64,000 nucleotides of DNA, from assembly GCA_036250195.1 (NCBI GenBank), contig JAVHZZ010000011.1, positions 55,924,811 through 55,988,810 of the forward strand, given 5' to 3'. The stretch comes from Mixophyes australis (Eukaryota; Chordata; Amphibia; Anura; Limnodynastidae). Below are positions 11,769-22,294 of the stretch, piece after piece. Numbering within the stretch: the first letter of the stretch is position 1; each line of letters starts with the position of its first letter. The translations under genes were made by a program, and so were the position numbers. Under the pieces are notes generated by a model. The model did no database searches. It was given only the letters and a program-made list of their open reading frames with translations, and was not told the origin of the DNA.

Positions 11769-14700
11769 TTAGGTCTCCCGGAACAGGCTCACAAGTGACA
11801 GCTCTATGTCGTCGGTCTGAGTTTTGTCTTGCACTTTCTCCGGATTATGGACTCTCCTGCAGTGGGTGGAATGGACCCAAGTGTCTCTCTCTGCAACCTT
11901 CAGTGATGTAGTACTGGTCAGCAGCACTTGGTACGGGCCTTCCCATCGGTCTGTTAAACAACCTGAACGTAAGAAATTGCGGATTATAACATAGTCTCCA
12001 GGTTCAACATCATGACAGTTCGTTTCTGGCATACCAGGTGACAGCATTTTTAGTTTTTGTTGTTGTTGTTTTAGCTGTCTACTCATTCTTATAAGATATT
12101 GTACAGTCACCTCATTATTATACTTCAAGTTGTCTTGTGGACTCACGATCAAATGAGGTTGTCATCCGAACAGTATCTCAAATGGGAACAGATTAAGAGG
12201 AGGTCTAGGATTGGTTTGAATGCTATGGAGGACCAATGGCAAAGCCTCAGGCCATGCGAACCCAGTTTCAGCCATTATCTTACCAAGCTGGTTCTTTAAA
12301 GTACCGTTTACTCTCTCCACCTTACCACTGGCTTGTGGTCGGTAAGGGGTGTGAAGTCTGCTACCGATTCCCATGAGTTTACACATATTTTGGAAGATAT
12401 CACCAGTAAAATGGGTACCCCTATCACTTTCAATGATTCTAGGGATATCGAACCTACACACAAAGTCTTGTACAATTTTCTTTACAGTGAACACAGCAGT
12501 ATTAGTGGCTGCCGGATATGCTTCTACCCAACCGGAAAACACATCAATACACACTAACACATACTTTAAATTCCTGCACGGTGGTAATTGGATATAGTCA
12601 ATTTGTATTACCTGAAAAGGTCCGTCTGTAGGAGGGATGTGGGATGGCTCAGTTGGAATAGTTTTCCCAACATTTTTCCTCAAACAAGTAAGACATGACA
12701 TTGCTTTCTTACCAGCCTGAGAGGAAAATCCAGGAGCACACCAGTATGCTCTCACCAGTTTGCGCATACCTTCTTTACCCAGGTGAGTCAGGCCGTGTGC
12801 TGCTTCAGCCAGGCTTGGATAGTATGTTCGGGGAGCTACAGGCTTACCTTGTCCATCCCTCCAGAGTCCTGAGGACTCTTGACCACATCCCTTCGCCTTC
12901 CAGACCGCCTTTTCCTGCAGGGAACACAAATCTTGCATTTCAATTAATTTCTGCATGTCTAATGTCTGAAAAACCATCATAGTCTCGGTCGATACAGTCA
13001 TAGATTGCCCTGCTGCCCATTTAGCAGCTTCGTCTGCCCTGTTGTTGCCCAATGACACTGGGTCTTCTTCAAAGGTATGGGCTTTGCACTTTATGACGGC
13101 TACTGTTCTGGGTAACTGTATCGCTGTCAGAAGTCCTTTTATGTGTTGTGAGTGTGCTACTGGTGTACCTGCTGCTGTCGTAAAGTTTCTAAGACGCCAA
13201 AGGGCCCCAAAATCGTGCACTACCCCGAAGGCGTACCTAGAGTCAGTATATATGTTGGCTGATTTACCCTCTGCCAATTCACACGCTCTCCTTAGTGCTA
13301 CTAGTTCTGCCACCTGGGCTGAGTGAGGTGGGCCAAGGGGTTCAGCTTCTACCACATCCTGATCGTCTACAACAGCGTAACCAGTACATAGCTCTCCTGT
13401 CTCTGTTTGTCTATGGCAACTTCCGTCTGTATAAAACGTAAAATCTACATTTTCTAAGGGGGTGTCACGTATGTCGGGCCTTGCAGTAAAGGTCTGGTTC
13501 AGGTGTTCCATACAGTCATGCGTGTCAGTATTCTTGCCTAACTCATCATCAACCAGGGTCTCCTCACCTCCCACCCTTTGTGTCTCTTGAGACACATACG
13601 GAAGGTATGTAGCTGGATTTAAGGTGTTACATCATTTGATGGTGATGTTTGAGGGTGCCATCAGGGCTAGTTCCCATTTTGTGAATCTAGCTGAAGAAAC
13701 ATGTCTGGTTTGGGCTGAATTTAACAGAGCTGATACAGCATGGGGTGTATAGATGGTTCAATTATGACCTAATACTACATCCTCGCTCTTACTTACTAAA
13801 AGGGCCGTTGCTGCTACACTTCTGAGACATGTTGAGAGTGACCTTGCCACATTGTCTAATTGTGCACTGTAGTATGCTACCGGTCTGCTAGCGTCACCAT
13901 GTTTCTGTGCGAGGACACCTGCTGCACAGCCATCAGCTTCTGTACAAAATAGCTCAAAAGGCTTTTCATAATCAGGTATTCCCAATGCAGGTGCTCTTGT
14001 CAGACTATCTTTAAGGTTAAAGAACGCTTGCTCTGACTCTTCTGTGTGTACAACACGTTCTGGTTTTGAGGAAGAGACTAGCTCCTGCAATGGTAATGCC
14101 AGAATAGAAAAACCTGGGATCCAGGACCTACAGTATCCACACATCCCCAAGAAAGTACGAATCTGCTTCTGGCTCTGCGGCAGGGTCATGTGTTTTATGG
14201 CCTCAATTCTGTCGGTTGTCAGGTGTCTTAGCCCCTTAGTGAGGCAGTGTCCTAAGTATTTGACCTTAGTCTGACATGGCTGTAATTTATCCTTTGCCAC
14301 CTTGTGCCCTGTTTGTGAAAGATGAAGCAACAACAATTTAGTATCATGCAAACATGACATAAAAGAATCGGAGCACAACAACAAATCGTCCACATATTGA
14401 ATTAGAACAGACCCTTTGTGGGGTTGAAAGGATTGCAAACAGTCATGTAAGGCTTGGGAGAAAATACTGGGGCTGTCAATGAACCCCTGGGGTAGTCTGG
14501 TCCATGTGTATTGCACTCCCCTGTAGGAGAATGCAAAAAGGTATTGGCAGTCAGGGTGAAGAGGGACTGAGAAGAAAGCAGAACATAGATCAATGACAGT
14601 AAAATGACTGGCAGACGGTGGAATCTGCATGAGGATGACAGCTGGATTCGGCACTACGGGGAATTGGCTCTCAACAACTTTGTTAATTCCCCTTAAGTCC

Positions 14701-15443
14701 TGGACTAATCTATAGCCCCTCCCCCCACTCTTCTTCACAGGGAAAATGGGACTATTTGCTGTACTGGCTGTACGAATTAAAATCCCTTGTTGTAACAGCC
14801 TCTCAATAACAGGATATACCCCTAGTTCCACCTCCGGTTTTAGTGGATACTGTGGGATTTTTGGAGCTATCCTACCACTTTTTAGATTGACCATGACAGG
14901 GGCTACGTTTGCCATCAGTCCAGTGTCCTGTCCATCTCTGGTCCATAGGGAACCTGGTATTTCCAGCAACATCCCCTTTACTTGAGATGGACTTTGTTCT
15001 ATAACAGGAGAGTGTAACATTAACCTTTGAGGGGTGTCCAATATGTCCTGTACCTCATGTGCAACCTTCTCGGGTATATCTAGGAACACACCATCTGAAG
15101 TACAGTATATGACACATCCCATTTTACATAACAAGTCTCTCCCTAGCAAGTTAGTAGGAGCCGCTGCAGCTAATAGAAACGAATGCTTAGTATGCAGAGG
15201 GCCGATAGTAACTTCAGCGGGTTTAGTTAGAGGATAACGTAACACCTTTCCAGTTACCCCCATAGCTGGAATAGTTTTACTGGTCACCTGTAGGTTGAAA
15301 GGAGAAATTATCACAGATCGGGCCGCCCCTGTATCTACAAGAAAAGTTTGTTTCCTACCAGCTATGTCAACTATCATTGTTGGTTCTTCACTCTGACTCT
15401 CAGTTAACCTCACTGGCTGTAGACTACAGGTATGACCTGACCC
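11769..15443 (-). pseudogene. pol: pol of inner ERV (protease, RT, RNase H, integrase), three TGA codons
   Basis: Follows gag in the same frame after TAG. The aspartic protease has LVDTGAA. Reverse transcriptase has YVDD at residues 340-343 counted from 15413. RNase H shows YTDGS, the E of AELVALRRACE, YTDS and RADEAA. Integrase has a complete HHCC zinc site, the DDE triad (QIDY, ESDRGTHF, then E in KVERVNG) and a C-terminal domain with GPYQVLL. All parts share one frame, but TGA codons at 13758-13760 (end of RT), 13632-13634 (RT/RNase H link) and 12162-12164 (after the integrase core) break it. All three nonsense codons are TGA, compatible with C-to-T decay at CpG. Ends at 11769, 58 bp before the env ATG. 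Confidence 0.93.
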
Positions 15444-15446
15444 CTA
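15444..15446 (-). promoter_or_regulatory. gag-pol readthrough stop (TAG) of inner ERV
   Basis: TAG is followed in the same frame by GGGTCAGGTCA and then the protease. Gammaretroviruses suppress a UAG here to make Gag-Pol, and their downstream context is also rich in GG-GTCAGG. The role is inferred from frame and context. Confidence 0.75.
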
Positions 15447-17063
15447 CCGCTGACTATTGATTTCCCGCGCAGCATTTGCTGCCGTAATATGCGCGGGTAG
15501 ATGTGAGTCTTCTAGTCTATGTGAATCCCTCCTTAGAGGATATCTATGTGACCCACCTTTCTGTGTATTGAGTCTTTCCTTTTTACACTCTCTAGCGTAA
15601 TGTCCTTCCTCGTTACAGTTGAAACACCTGATCACTTTAGGTTTCCTGTTATATGGGTTGTATGCTGGTGGTCGTGTATGCACCCTTTCTAGAGCCTGTA
15701 TACTTACCATCATTAACCTATCACTTTTCTCCTCCCTTTTTCTAAAAAGGTTTTTGTCATGCTCCACAGCAGACTCCCTAAGAGAGTCTACCGTGACGCC
15801 TCTCCAATTAGGTAATGTGGTTTGTACTCTCGTCTTTAAATTTTCTCTAAGGCCATCCATCAGTACCCCTACAGCTACCTCTCTGTGATGTGGGTCCTCA
15901 CTTATGTTGGATATCCCAGTAAATCGTGCGATCGCTGTTATAGCTCTAGCAAAGTAATCTGAAGCAGTTTCACTATCCTTTTGTTTAATGGTGAAAATCT
16001 TACTCCAATTTACTACTACTGGAAAACAGATGGCTAAGTGTTTGACAATTTGTTCTATATTCCGTTGGTTAATCTCATCAGTCAAGGTGTCATCTTCCTC
16101 CAACAAACAATCTTCAATAAATTTTTGTATGTTAGTATTGGGAGGAAGACACGCCCTCAACACTACCCGCCAATCCTTACTGGTTGGTTCGTGAGCATTT
16201 CCTAAGTCTTTAACAAATTGCTGACATTTAGCTAACTCTTTTCTAGGATCTGGGAATTCAGTCATAATGGAACGTAATTCTGATCTAGTCCAGGGACAAT
16301 GCATTGTAACATTTCTTAAAGGAACTACACCATCCTTATCCGGTTTCCCATTGGGAACCGATATTGTGCGGACCGGGAACACACCCTCTGGTACACTAAC
16401 TTCAGGGGACGCTACAGGATTTACAGGCCCTAGATTTAGAACACTTTCACTCCTAGTGATCACGCTACTCTCACCTATCTCAGCCATTTTCTCATACTTG
16501 CGCTGAGCCTCTAGTACATTAACAGCATGGGCAATGGCCGAAATCACAGTGGGTTCATCTTCATTTTCAGATACACTTGATTGAAACTGATTTAAAACAG
16601 GGTACAACTTAGTAATTTTTCTATTTTCAGTTTTAACAACGGCTGTACTTACCCCTCCCGCCACATAAGGTGGCGGGGGCGCGCTTGCGCTGAGTTCGCC
16701 ATGCTTCTCAATGGTTACATCCGCCTCGCGCGTGCTTTTCGCCACGCCTACTTCCGGTTTGCATTCGCTGCTCTGCCACGTGTTACCTTCCATTTGCCAC
16801 AATTTTAAACAATCATTATGTCTATTTCTCTTTTTCGTTGACTTGATCAACCATACTTTATCTTTTACAGTATTTAGTACCTCTGCATTAAAACTCCCTA
16901 TTGTTGGGAAAGGCCTATCACAAGCTTTGGTCATCCCGACCCACGTGTCACAATACACAGTTGCATATGCACCATATTTCTTACACATGAGAAACCTAGC
17001 TGAACCAATAGGGCCTTCCTTAGGCAGTACACTGACCATCTCTAGCGTATGCTTAGCACCCAT
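15444..17063 (-). CDS. gag: gag of inner ERV, full-length open frame
   Basis: Gag is the retroviral structural polyprotein. I chose the ATG at 17063 because it gives Met-Gly, as needed for N-myristoylation. The frame is also open to an upstream ATG at 17123, so a 20-residue N-terminal extension is possible. Matrix-like N-terminus; proline-rich late domain PPPPY at residues ~129-133; capsid region with a segment resembling the major homology region (KDSETASDYF); one zinc knuckle CX2CX4HX4C (CFNCNEEGHYAREC, residues ~480-493); basic C-terminus. About 539 residues, usual for class I Gag. It ends at TAG 15444-15446 with pol in the same frame. This is the only major gene of either provirus with no break. 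Confidence 0.9.
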   Translation of the reverse strand: MGAKHTLEMVSVLPKEGPIGSARFLMCKKYGAYATVYCDTWVGMTKACDRPFPTIGSFNAEVLNTVKDKVWLIKSTKKRNRHNDCLKLWQMEGNTWQSSECKPEVGVAKSTREADVTIEKHGELSASAPPPPYVAGGVSTAVVKTENRKITKLYPVLNQFQSSVSENEDEPTVISAIAHAVNVLEAQRKYEKMAEIGESSVITRSESVLNLGPVNPVASPEVSVPEGVFPVRTISVPNGKPDKDGVVPLRNVTMHCPWTRSELRSIMTEFPDPRKELAKCQQFVKDLGNAHEPTSKDWRVVLRACLPPNTNIQKFIEDCLLEEDDTLTDEINQRNIEQIVKHLAICFPVVVNWSKIFTIKQKDSETASDYFARAITAIARFTGISNISEDPHHREVAVGVLMDGLRENLKTRVQTTLPNWRGVTVDSLRESAVEHDKNLFRKREEKSDRLMMVSIQALERVHTRPPAYNPYNRKPKVIRCFNCNEEGHYARECKKERLNTQKGGSHRYPLRRDSHRLEDSHLPAHITAANAAREINSQR

Positions 17064-18005
17064 GTTGAACAATATACCTTCTACCCGGAACACAGACACA
17101 CTGCAATGCTCTGTTCTTTCCACCTAATAATTTCAACTCTGTTGCTATACTCACCGCTAGAGATCTATAATGCTCGGTGAACGTATTTCCTTTAGCCGCG
17201 TTCACTCGCTTTTCTCGCCCCTGGCGAGGATCCCTAATACAGAAATATCACTGTGGGCCCCAAGGGCTATCACGATACCCTGGCTCAACCACAAAAATCT
17301 GCTGAGTTTATTATCGCTGGGAGCGCAAGTTAATACAATCAACCTGCCTTTCCAGTATAATTCCTCCTAGCTGCTTCACCAATTCGCACTAACGGTGCGA
17401 TCGGATCGCACTGTCTACCAATACTAATCATTAGCAAACCTTGCGATCTATTGGTAGCGCTTTGCGAAAAACACGTTTTCGCATTCGGTATACCTGCCCT
17501 GTATACCGTCCTTCAGTTGGGCAATCCGCCTCGTCAGACAGCAACTGAGCACAATCCACAATAAAACAGTGTATCTACGTTACAACATCACACACTATAC
17601 ACCTTTTCTGCGCAGAAAATCAAAAGTTCCCAACAATAGTAATAATGTCTCAGAGGCTTTCACAAGTAATTATACTATGCATGTATAATAACTATCAAAA
17701 CGATTGTTTAACCACGTGGCAAATCTACCGGAAGTTCATGTACGCACAGCAGGAAATACACATACGCTAAGCAATGCAATACAGTTAAAACGCACAATGA
17801 CAGAAAAAAGAAACAGTTTTCTCTTTTGTCCCTAGGTTCTAGTTAGCGTGCCCTAGATAATGCAAAACGGACATTCGGTTTCGCAACACAGAGTAAAATT
17901 CAGGTTTTGAACACCATGCGTTCTTACCCGTTTATGACGCGTCTCCACCCTTTGTTGAGGAACCGAAATCCGTTGGTCTTGCGTATCATCAGCAACGAAA
18001 CCTCC
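17064..18005 (-). other. Leader of inner ERV (packaging / splice-donor region)
   Basis: About 940 bp lie between the primer site and the gag ATG. This region normally holds the splice donor and RNA packaging signal. It contains a 60-nt in-frame upstream extension of gag (17123-17064). No confident splice donor could be chosen by eye. Confidence 0.6.
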
Positions 18006-18023
18006 AAAGCTCACGAGCCCCCA
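18006..18023 (-). other. Primer-binding site of inner ERV, tRNA-Pro-like
   Basis: Two bases downstream of the 5' LTR, the minus strand reads TGGGGGCTCGT, which matches the 3' end of tRNA-Pro over 11 nt, as used by murine leukaemia-type viruses. The next bases (GAGCTTT) no longer match, so the site is either mutated or uses a variant tRNA. Confidence 0.75.
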
Positions 18024-18026
18024 AAT

Positions 18027-18865
18027 TGTTATGTGCGTATTGTCGCTAACCAATAACGATTGTCGAACCTCGATTTGTGTTTCCAAAGCACAATGATTTA
18101 TTCGCAAATAAGTAGAATAAATATGCTCAAGCGAAGTAATAGTAAATACAGCCGTTACTTATTGCAGGCGCTCTGGATCCAGTGCAGTCATTCAATCCTG
18201 AAGTCTGGGGACAAGAAGTCTGCAGTCTGGATCACAAGCTGCTGCTTATATACACAATCACATACAGTAATACAATGAAGATGGAATAGCTTGCATCTAT
18301 TGGTCCAGGTCTCAGGAATGTCCAAGGGGTCGTCATCATTGGCCAGTTCATACAAAGGAATCCAAAGGAGGGGGTCATCTCAGCAGAGGGTAGGCTCTGC
18401 TCTTCCCGCCACGATTCCTTAGTCTTAAGTAGTTCATAATTCCCTATCATTCATAACTTGTGTATGCACTCTGCGACTCCTTCGCAGAGTGAACCAAACA
18501 GTAGGATATGTAACAAGGTTCAGTATGATACCACTCATGATGTTATTCCTTCAACCCATTCCGTGTATTTCACTAATATGCATGTAACTCTGATATAACA
18601 TATAAATACAACTATATTTCGACATATCTGACTATGTGTTGCAACTACCATTAATGTGTACTATTTTATAAGTATGCGTGTCTCTGCGAATGTGTGGCAA
18701 AAGACTGATTATTGTTGCTGCCACGTGTAGTGGATGCGCACGCCCTTTCACGCCGTAGCGTGCCCTTGTACGCCGTTGCGTACCGTACGCCTCTTTTCAG
18801 ACAAAGACAACCAAGTTTGCTAGACTTTAATTGAAATGACTTTATCCAATTTACTGACTTCGACA
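18027..18865 (-). repeat. 5' LTR of inner ERV
   Basis: 839 bp, 12 substitutions and no indels relative to the 3' LTR. The TATA box and poly(A) signal are conserved at the equivalent offsets (~18246 and ~18097). This copy would drive full-length transcription toward lower coordinates. Confidence 0.95.
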
Positions 18866-21800
18866 CTGGGTGTAAATGTCAGACAAGTATTTAGTAAGGG
18901 ACCTCACATATGATGTCATGTTCCCATGTTTGTGCTGTAGTTCTTGGGGAAAATAACATCTTGTCTTGGGTCTGGTTCCAAACAAAATCTCATAAGGGGA
19001 ATACCCTGTCTCTTTCCCCGGGGTAGTCCTCACTGCGAACAGGGCCAAGGGAAGACATTCTACCCATGTTTTGCCAGTTTCTGCCATTGCCTTCTGGATT
19101 TTTAATTTGAGTGTACCATTTAGCCTTTCTACCCACCCACTGGCTTGTGGTCTGTATGCGCCATGAAATGCCTGTGTGATCCCTAAATCCTTCATGATCA
19201 ATTGCATGGTTTCACCTGTAAAGTGGGTACCTCTGTCTGACTCGATTACCTCCGGCACTCCATACCTACATACCACTTCTGCTAGGATTTTCTTTGCGGT
19301 AGTTATGGCATTGGCTTTTGCCACTGGCCATGCTTCGGGCCATCTACTGTAAATATCACTACAAACTAGGACATACTCATATGTCCCACTTTTTGGCATC
19401 TGTATGTAGTCTATTTGTAGTCTTTGAAAAGGGAAAAATGCTTTGGGTATATGACCCATCTGTGTTCTAGTTCTCCTACCTGGATTGTTTTCTGCACACA
19501 CCCAACATTGATCACAGTACAACTAAGCTGCCACATAGAATCCAGGTGCTATCCAATGTTCTTGGACTTGTGAAGTCATCTGTTCTTTTCCTTTGTGGTC
19601 CGGTCCATGAGCAACCTGCAACATAGGAGAATAGAGAGCCCTAGGGAGACACAACAGTTCACCTTTCTGCCAGAGTCCTGTGGATGATTCTAATGCTCCC
19701 ACCTTCTGCCAGGCCTTTTTCTCTTCTCTGGATGCTTGTTGCTGCATGTTCTGTAAGTTTTCCAGATTTGGTTGCTCTGGTGTCGCTGGTAGGAGAGTGT
19801 AGATGGTTGGTATTTGCTTTACAGCTGCCTTTTTTGCTTGTTCATCTGCAAACGCATTTCCTTTCTCTTCCTCACTTTTTCCTTGTGTATGTGCCTTTAC
19901 TTTCAGTATTGCCATTGCTTTTGGCAGATCCAGTGCTCTAGTCATTCTTTCAATTAGTTCACCATTTTTTATGGGTTGTCCAGTGCTGGTTAGGAAATTT
20001 CTCTGTTTCCAAATTGAGGAGTAGTCATGTGCCACACCCCAGGCATAACCTGAGTCTGTGTAAATGTTCACTGTTTGTCCCTCTGTCAATTCCAGAGCTC
20101 TGATTATTGCCATGAGTTCTGCTGCTTGTGCAGAGTAGCTTGGTGGAAGAGGTTCCGCTTCGATCACTTCCTGCAGAGTGACCACCGCATAACCCGTGTG
20201 ACGTTTGCCATCTATGAAATAGCTTGAGCCATCAACGAAAAATAAAAAAATTGGGTTATTTAGTGGTTCTTCAGACAGGTTCCATGATGGTTTTACCTCT
20301 TGTTCCATTAAGGATAGGCAATCATGTTCCTCATGCTTCTCATGTCTCTTTTCGTTTTCTTCATTACTCCCTCCTTTTGTACCGTCAGGTACAAATTCAA
20401 CTGGGAGAAGCGTGGCTGGGTTCAAAACGGTGCATCTTTTTATTGTCACATTGCTGGCACTGAAGAGAGCTACTTCATACTTGGTGATGCGGGCTGCAGA
20501 GAGATGTTTAGTAGAAGCCTGATGAAGAATTTCAGTTACAGCATGGGGTACCTGTATTATGAGTGGATGGTCTAGAACGACGTCTGCACACTTATCCTTC
20601 AGTACAGCTGCAGCTGCTACAGACTTGACACAGTTAGGTGAGCCTTTCATTACATTGTCCAATGGTGTGGAGTAGTAGGCGGTGGGTCGTTGTTTGCCAC
20701 CGTGTTCTTGGGACAACACTCCCAGAGCGTGGTTCTTTGTTTCACGACAAAATAGATTGAAAGTCTTACCATAATCAGGTAGTCCCAGAGCTGGTGCTGA
20801 GCAGATGGCTTGCTTGATCCTTTGCACTGCTTCCTCACAAAGCCGTTGTGTTGTTTCATTATTGTCTGCATCTTTCTTGGTAGCATCATAAAGGGGTTGC
20901 AGTAGTAATGATGCTCCTGGCACCCACTCTCTCACATACCCAGTGAGGCCGATGAATGCTCGGATTTCTGATAATGTCTTTGGTGTGGGAGCATCCATAA
21001 TAGCTCTTGTCCTGTCACTGGTAAGATGTCTGGTGACCTGTGAGATACAATGTCCAAGAAAAACAACTTTTGTACTTACAAATTGCAGTTTGCTCAATGA
21101 GGCTCTGCAGTCTTCCTGTGCTAGAAAGCAGAGTAGGGATATAGATTCCTCTCTGCATTTTTGTTCTGTGGTTGATGCCAGCAGTAGATCATCTACATAT
21201 TGTAGTAGCTGTGTCTCATCTGGATAGAGAGGGAGCCATCTTCTGAGAACTTGAGACATTGCAGCAGTAAATTCAGATGGGCTAGTGGCTCCCCCTTGTG
21301 GAAGTCTAGTCCAACAGTACTGCTGTCCGTCATGTGTGAAGGCTAGAAAAAGCTGAGAGTCTTTTGTAATGGGCACAGAAAAGAATGCATTTGCTAAGTC
21401 TATTACTGTAAACCATGCTGCCTGAGGAGCTATGCTGTTCAAGAGGGTGTGTGGATTTGGTACAATAGGTGTAGGTACCACCAGTCTTTTGTTTATTTCT
21501 CTCAAGTCATGAATCATCCTAAAATGGACTGTGGTGTCGCCCTCCTGTGGCTTCTTGCGTACTGGGAACAATGGCGTGGAATAAGGGGATTGACACTTAC
21601 GTATGATCCCTTTGCTCTCTAGTTCCTTTACTAAAATTGTCAGGGCCTCTCTTTGCTGTTGACTCAGTGGGTACTGGCGGACTGATATAGGAAAAGTATT
21701 TGGTTTCATTTGCAGACTCACCGGTTGCACCTTTAGAAGTCCAACATCTGTTTTCCCCGTTGCCCAGAGTTTCACCGGGACCCCTAGTTCAGTCCAGTCT

Positions 21801-22291
21801 TCCACAGACAGATTCTGGAATGTCTGTTCTTTTTCTCCTTGTTCTGTACTGAGAAACAAAAGCACCGCTCCACCAATTTGGGAGCATTGATCATTTGATA
21901 GGGGTGTAGAGAAAACAATACCATTCGGAGTGTATTTAATAGAGGCTTGTAATTTAGACAATACATCAGCACCTAGCAAGTTGACAGGGCAAGTAGAACT
22001 GACAATAAATTCAACTGGAATCTCTTCTGGATGATTTGCTATCTGCATGGGTAAAGTTCTAGTTTTTCTTATAGTGACAGGAGCCCCTGTCAACCCTGTA
22101 GCTTTAACCTTCTTTGTGGACAACATTTGAGGTAGTACATCCTCCTCCTTTAGTAAAGATTGGCTTGCCCCTGTATCTATTAAACAATTAACATTCCTTC
22201 CCCCAGGCAATGTCAGCGTGACATATTTTTCTGTGATTGATGGGGGACTAGGGTCAGAGACAAAGGAGACTAGAACAGGGGTGCCTGCGCT
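18866..22291 (-). pseudogene. pol: pol 5' part of outer ERV (protease, RT, RNase H, integrase core)
   Basis: In frame with gag beyond a TGA. Counting from the Met at 22210, the 895-codon open block has a protease active site LIDTGAS (residues 10-16), the LLGAD strand, and reverse transcriptase with YVDD at 338-341. It continues with an RNase H (VDGSS, the E of AELMAIIRALE, YTDS, FADEQA) and the first half of the integrase zinc site. A TAG at 19523-19525 interrupts between the H-H and C-C halves of that site. The frame continues with CDQC, then the DDE core (QIDY, ESDRGTHF, E of WVERLNG). At 18866 the inner provirus splits the gene; the remainder lies at 8812-9052. Apart from these two lesions the polyprotein is continuous. 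Confidence 0.93.
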
Positions 22292-22294
22292 TCA
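22292..22294 (-). promoter_or_regulatory. gag-pol readthrough stop (TGA) of outer ERV
   Basis: The nucleocapsid frame ends at TGA, and protease-pol continues in exactly the same frame with no further stop until 19523. This is the class I arrangement for making Gag-Pol by stop suppression, here with TGA rather than the TAG used by the inner ERV. TGA could also be a later mutation of the original stop. Confidence 0.65.

Larger units (their letters stand above)
9053..18865 (-). mobile_element. Inner endogenous retrovirus nested in outer pol
   Basis: A complete 9,813-bp provirus lies in the same orientation as its host ERV, with 839-bp LTRs and a perfect 4-bp duplication CTGG (9049-9052 and 18866-18869). 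Order on the minus strand: LTR, tRNA-Pro-like primer site, ~950-bp leader, open gag, TAG, pol with three TGA codons, env with two stops, polypurine tract, LTR. It is also class I by the same-frame gag-pol, single zinc knuckle and CWVC motif. Its proteins and LTRs clearly differ from the outer ERV, so it is another family. LTRs differ at 12 positions (about 1.4%), mostly C/T. Confidence 0.95.
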
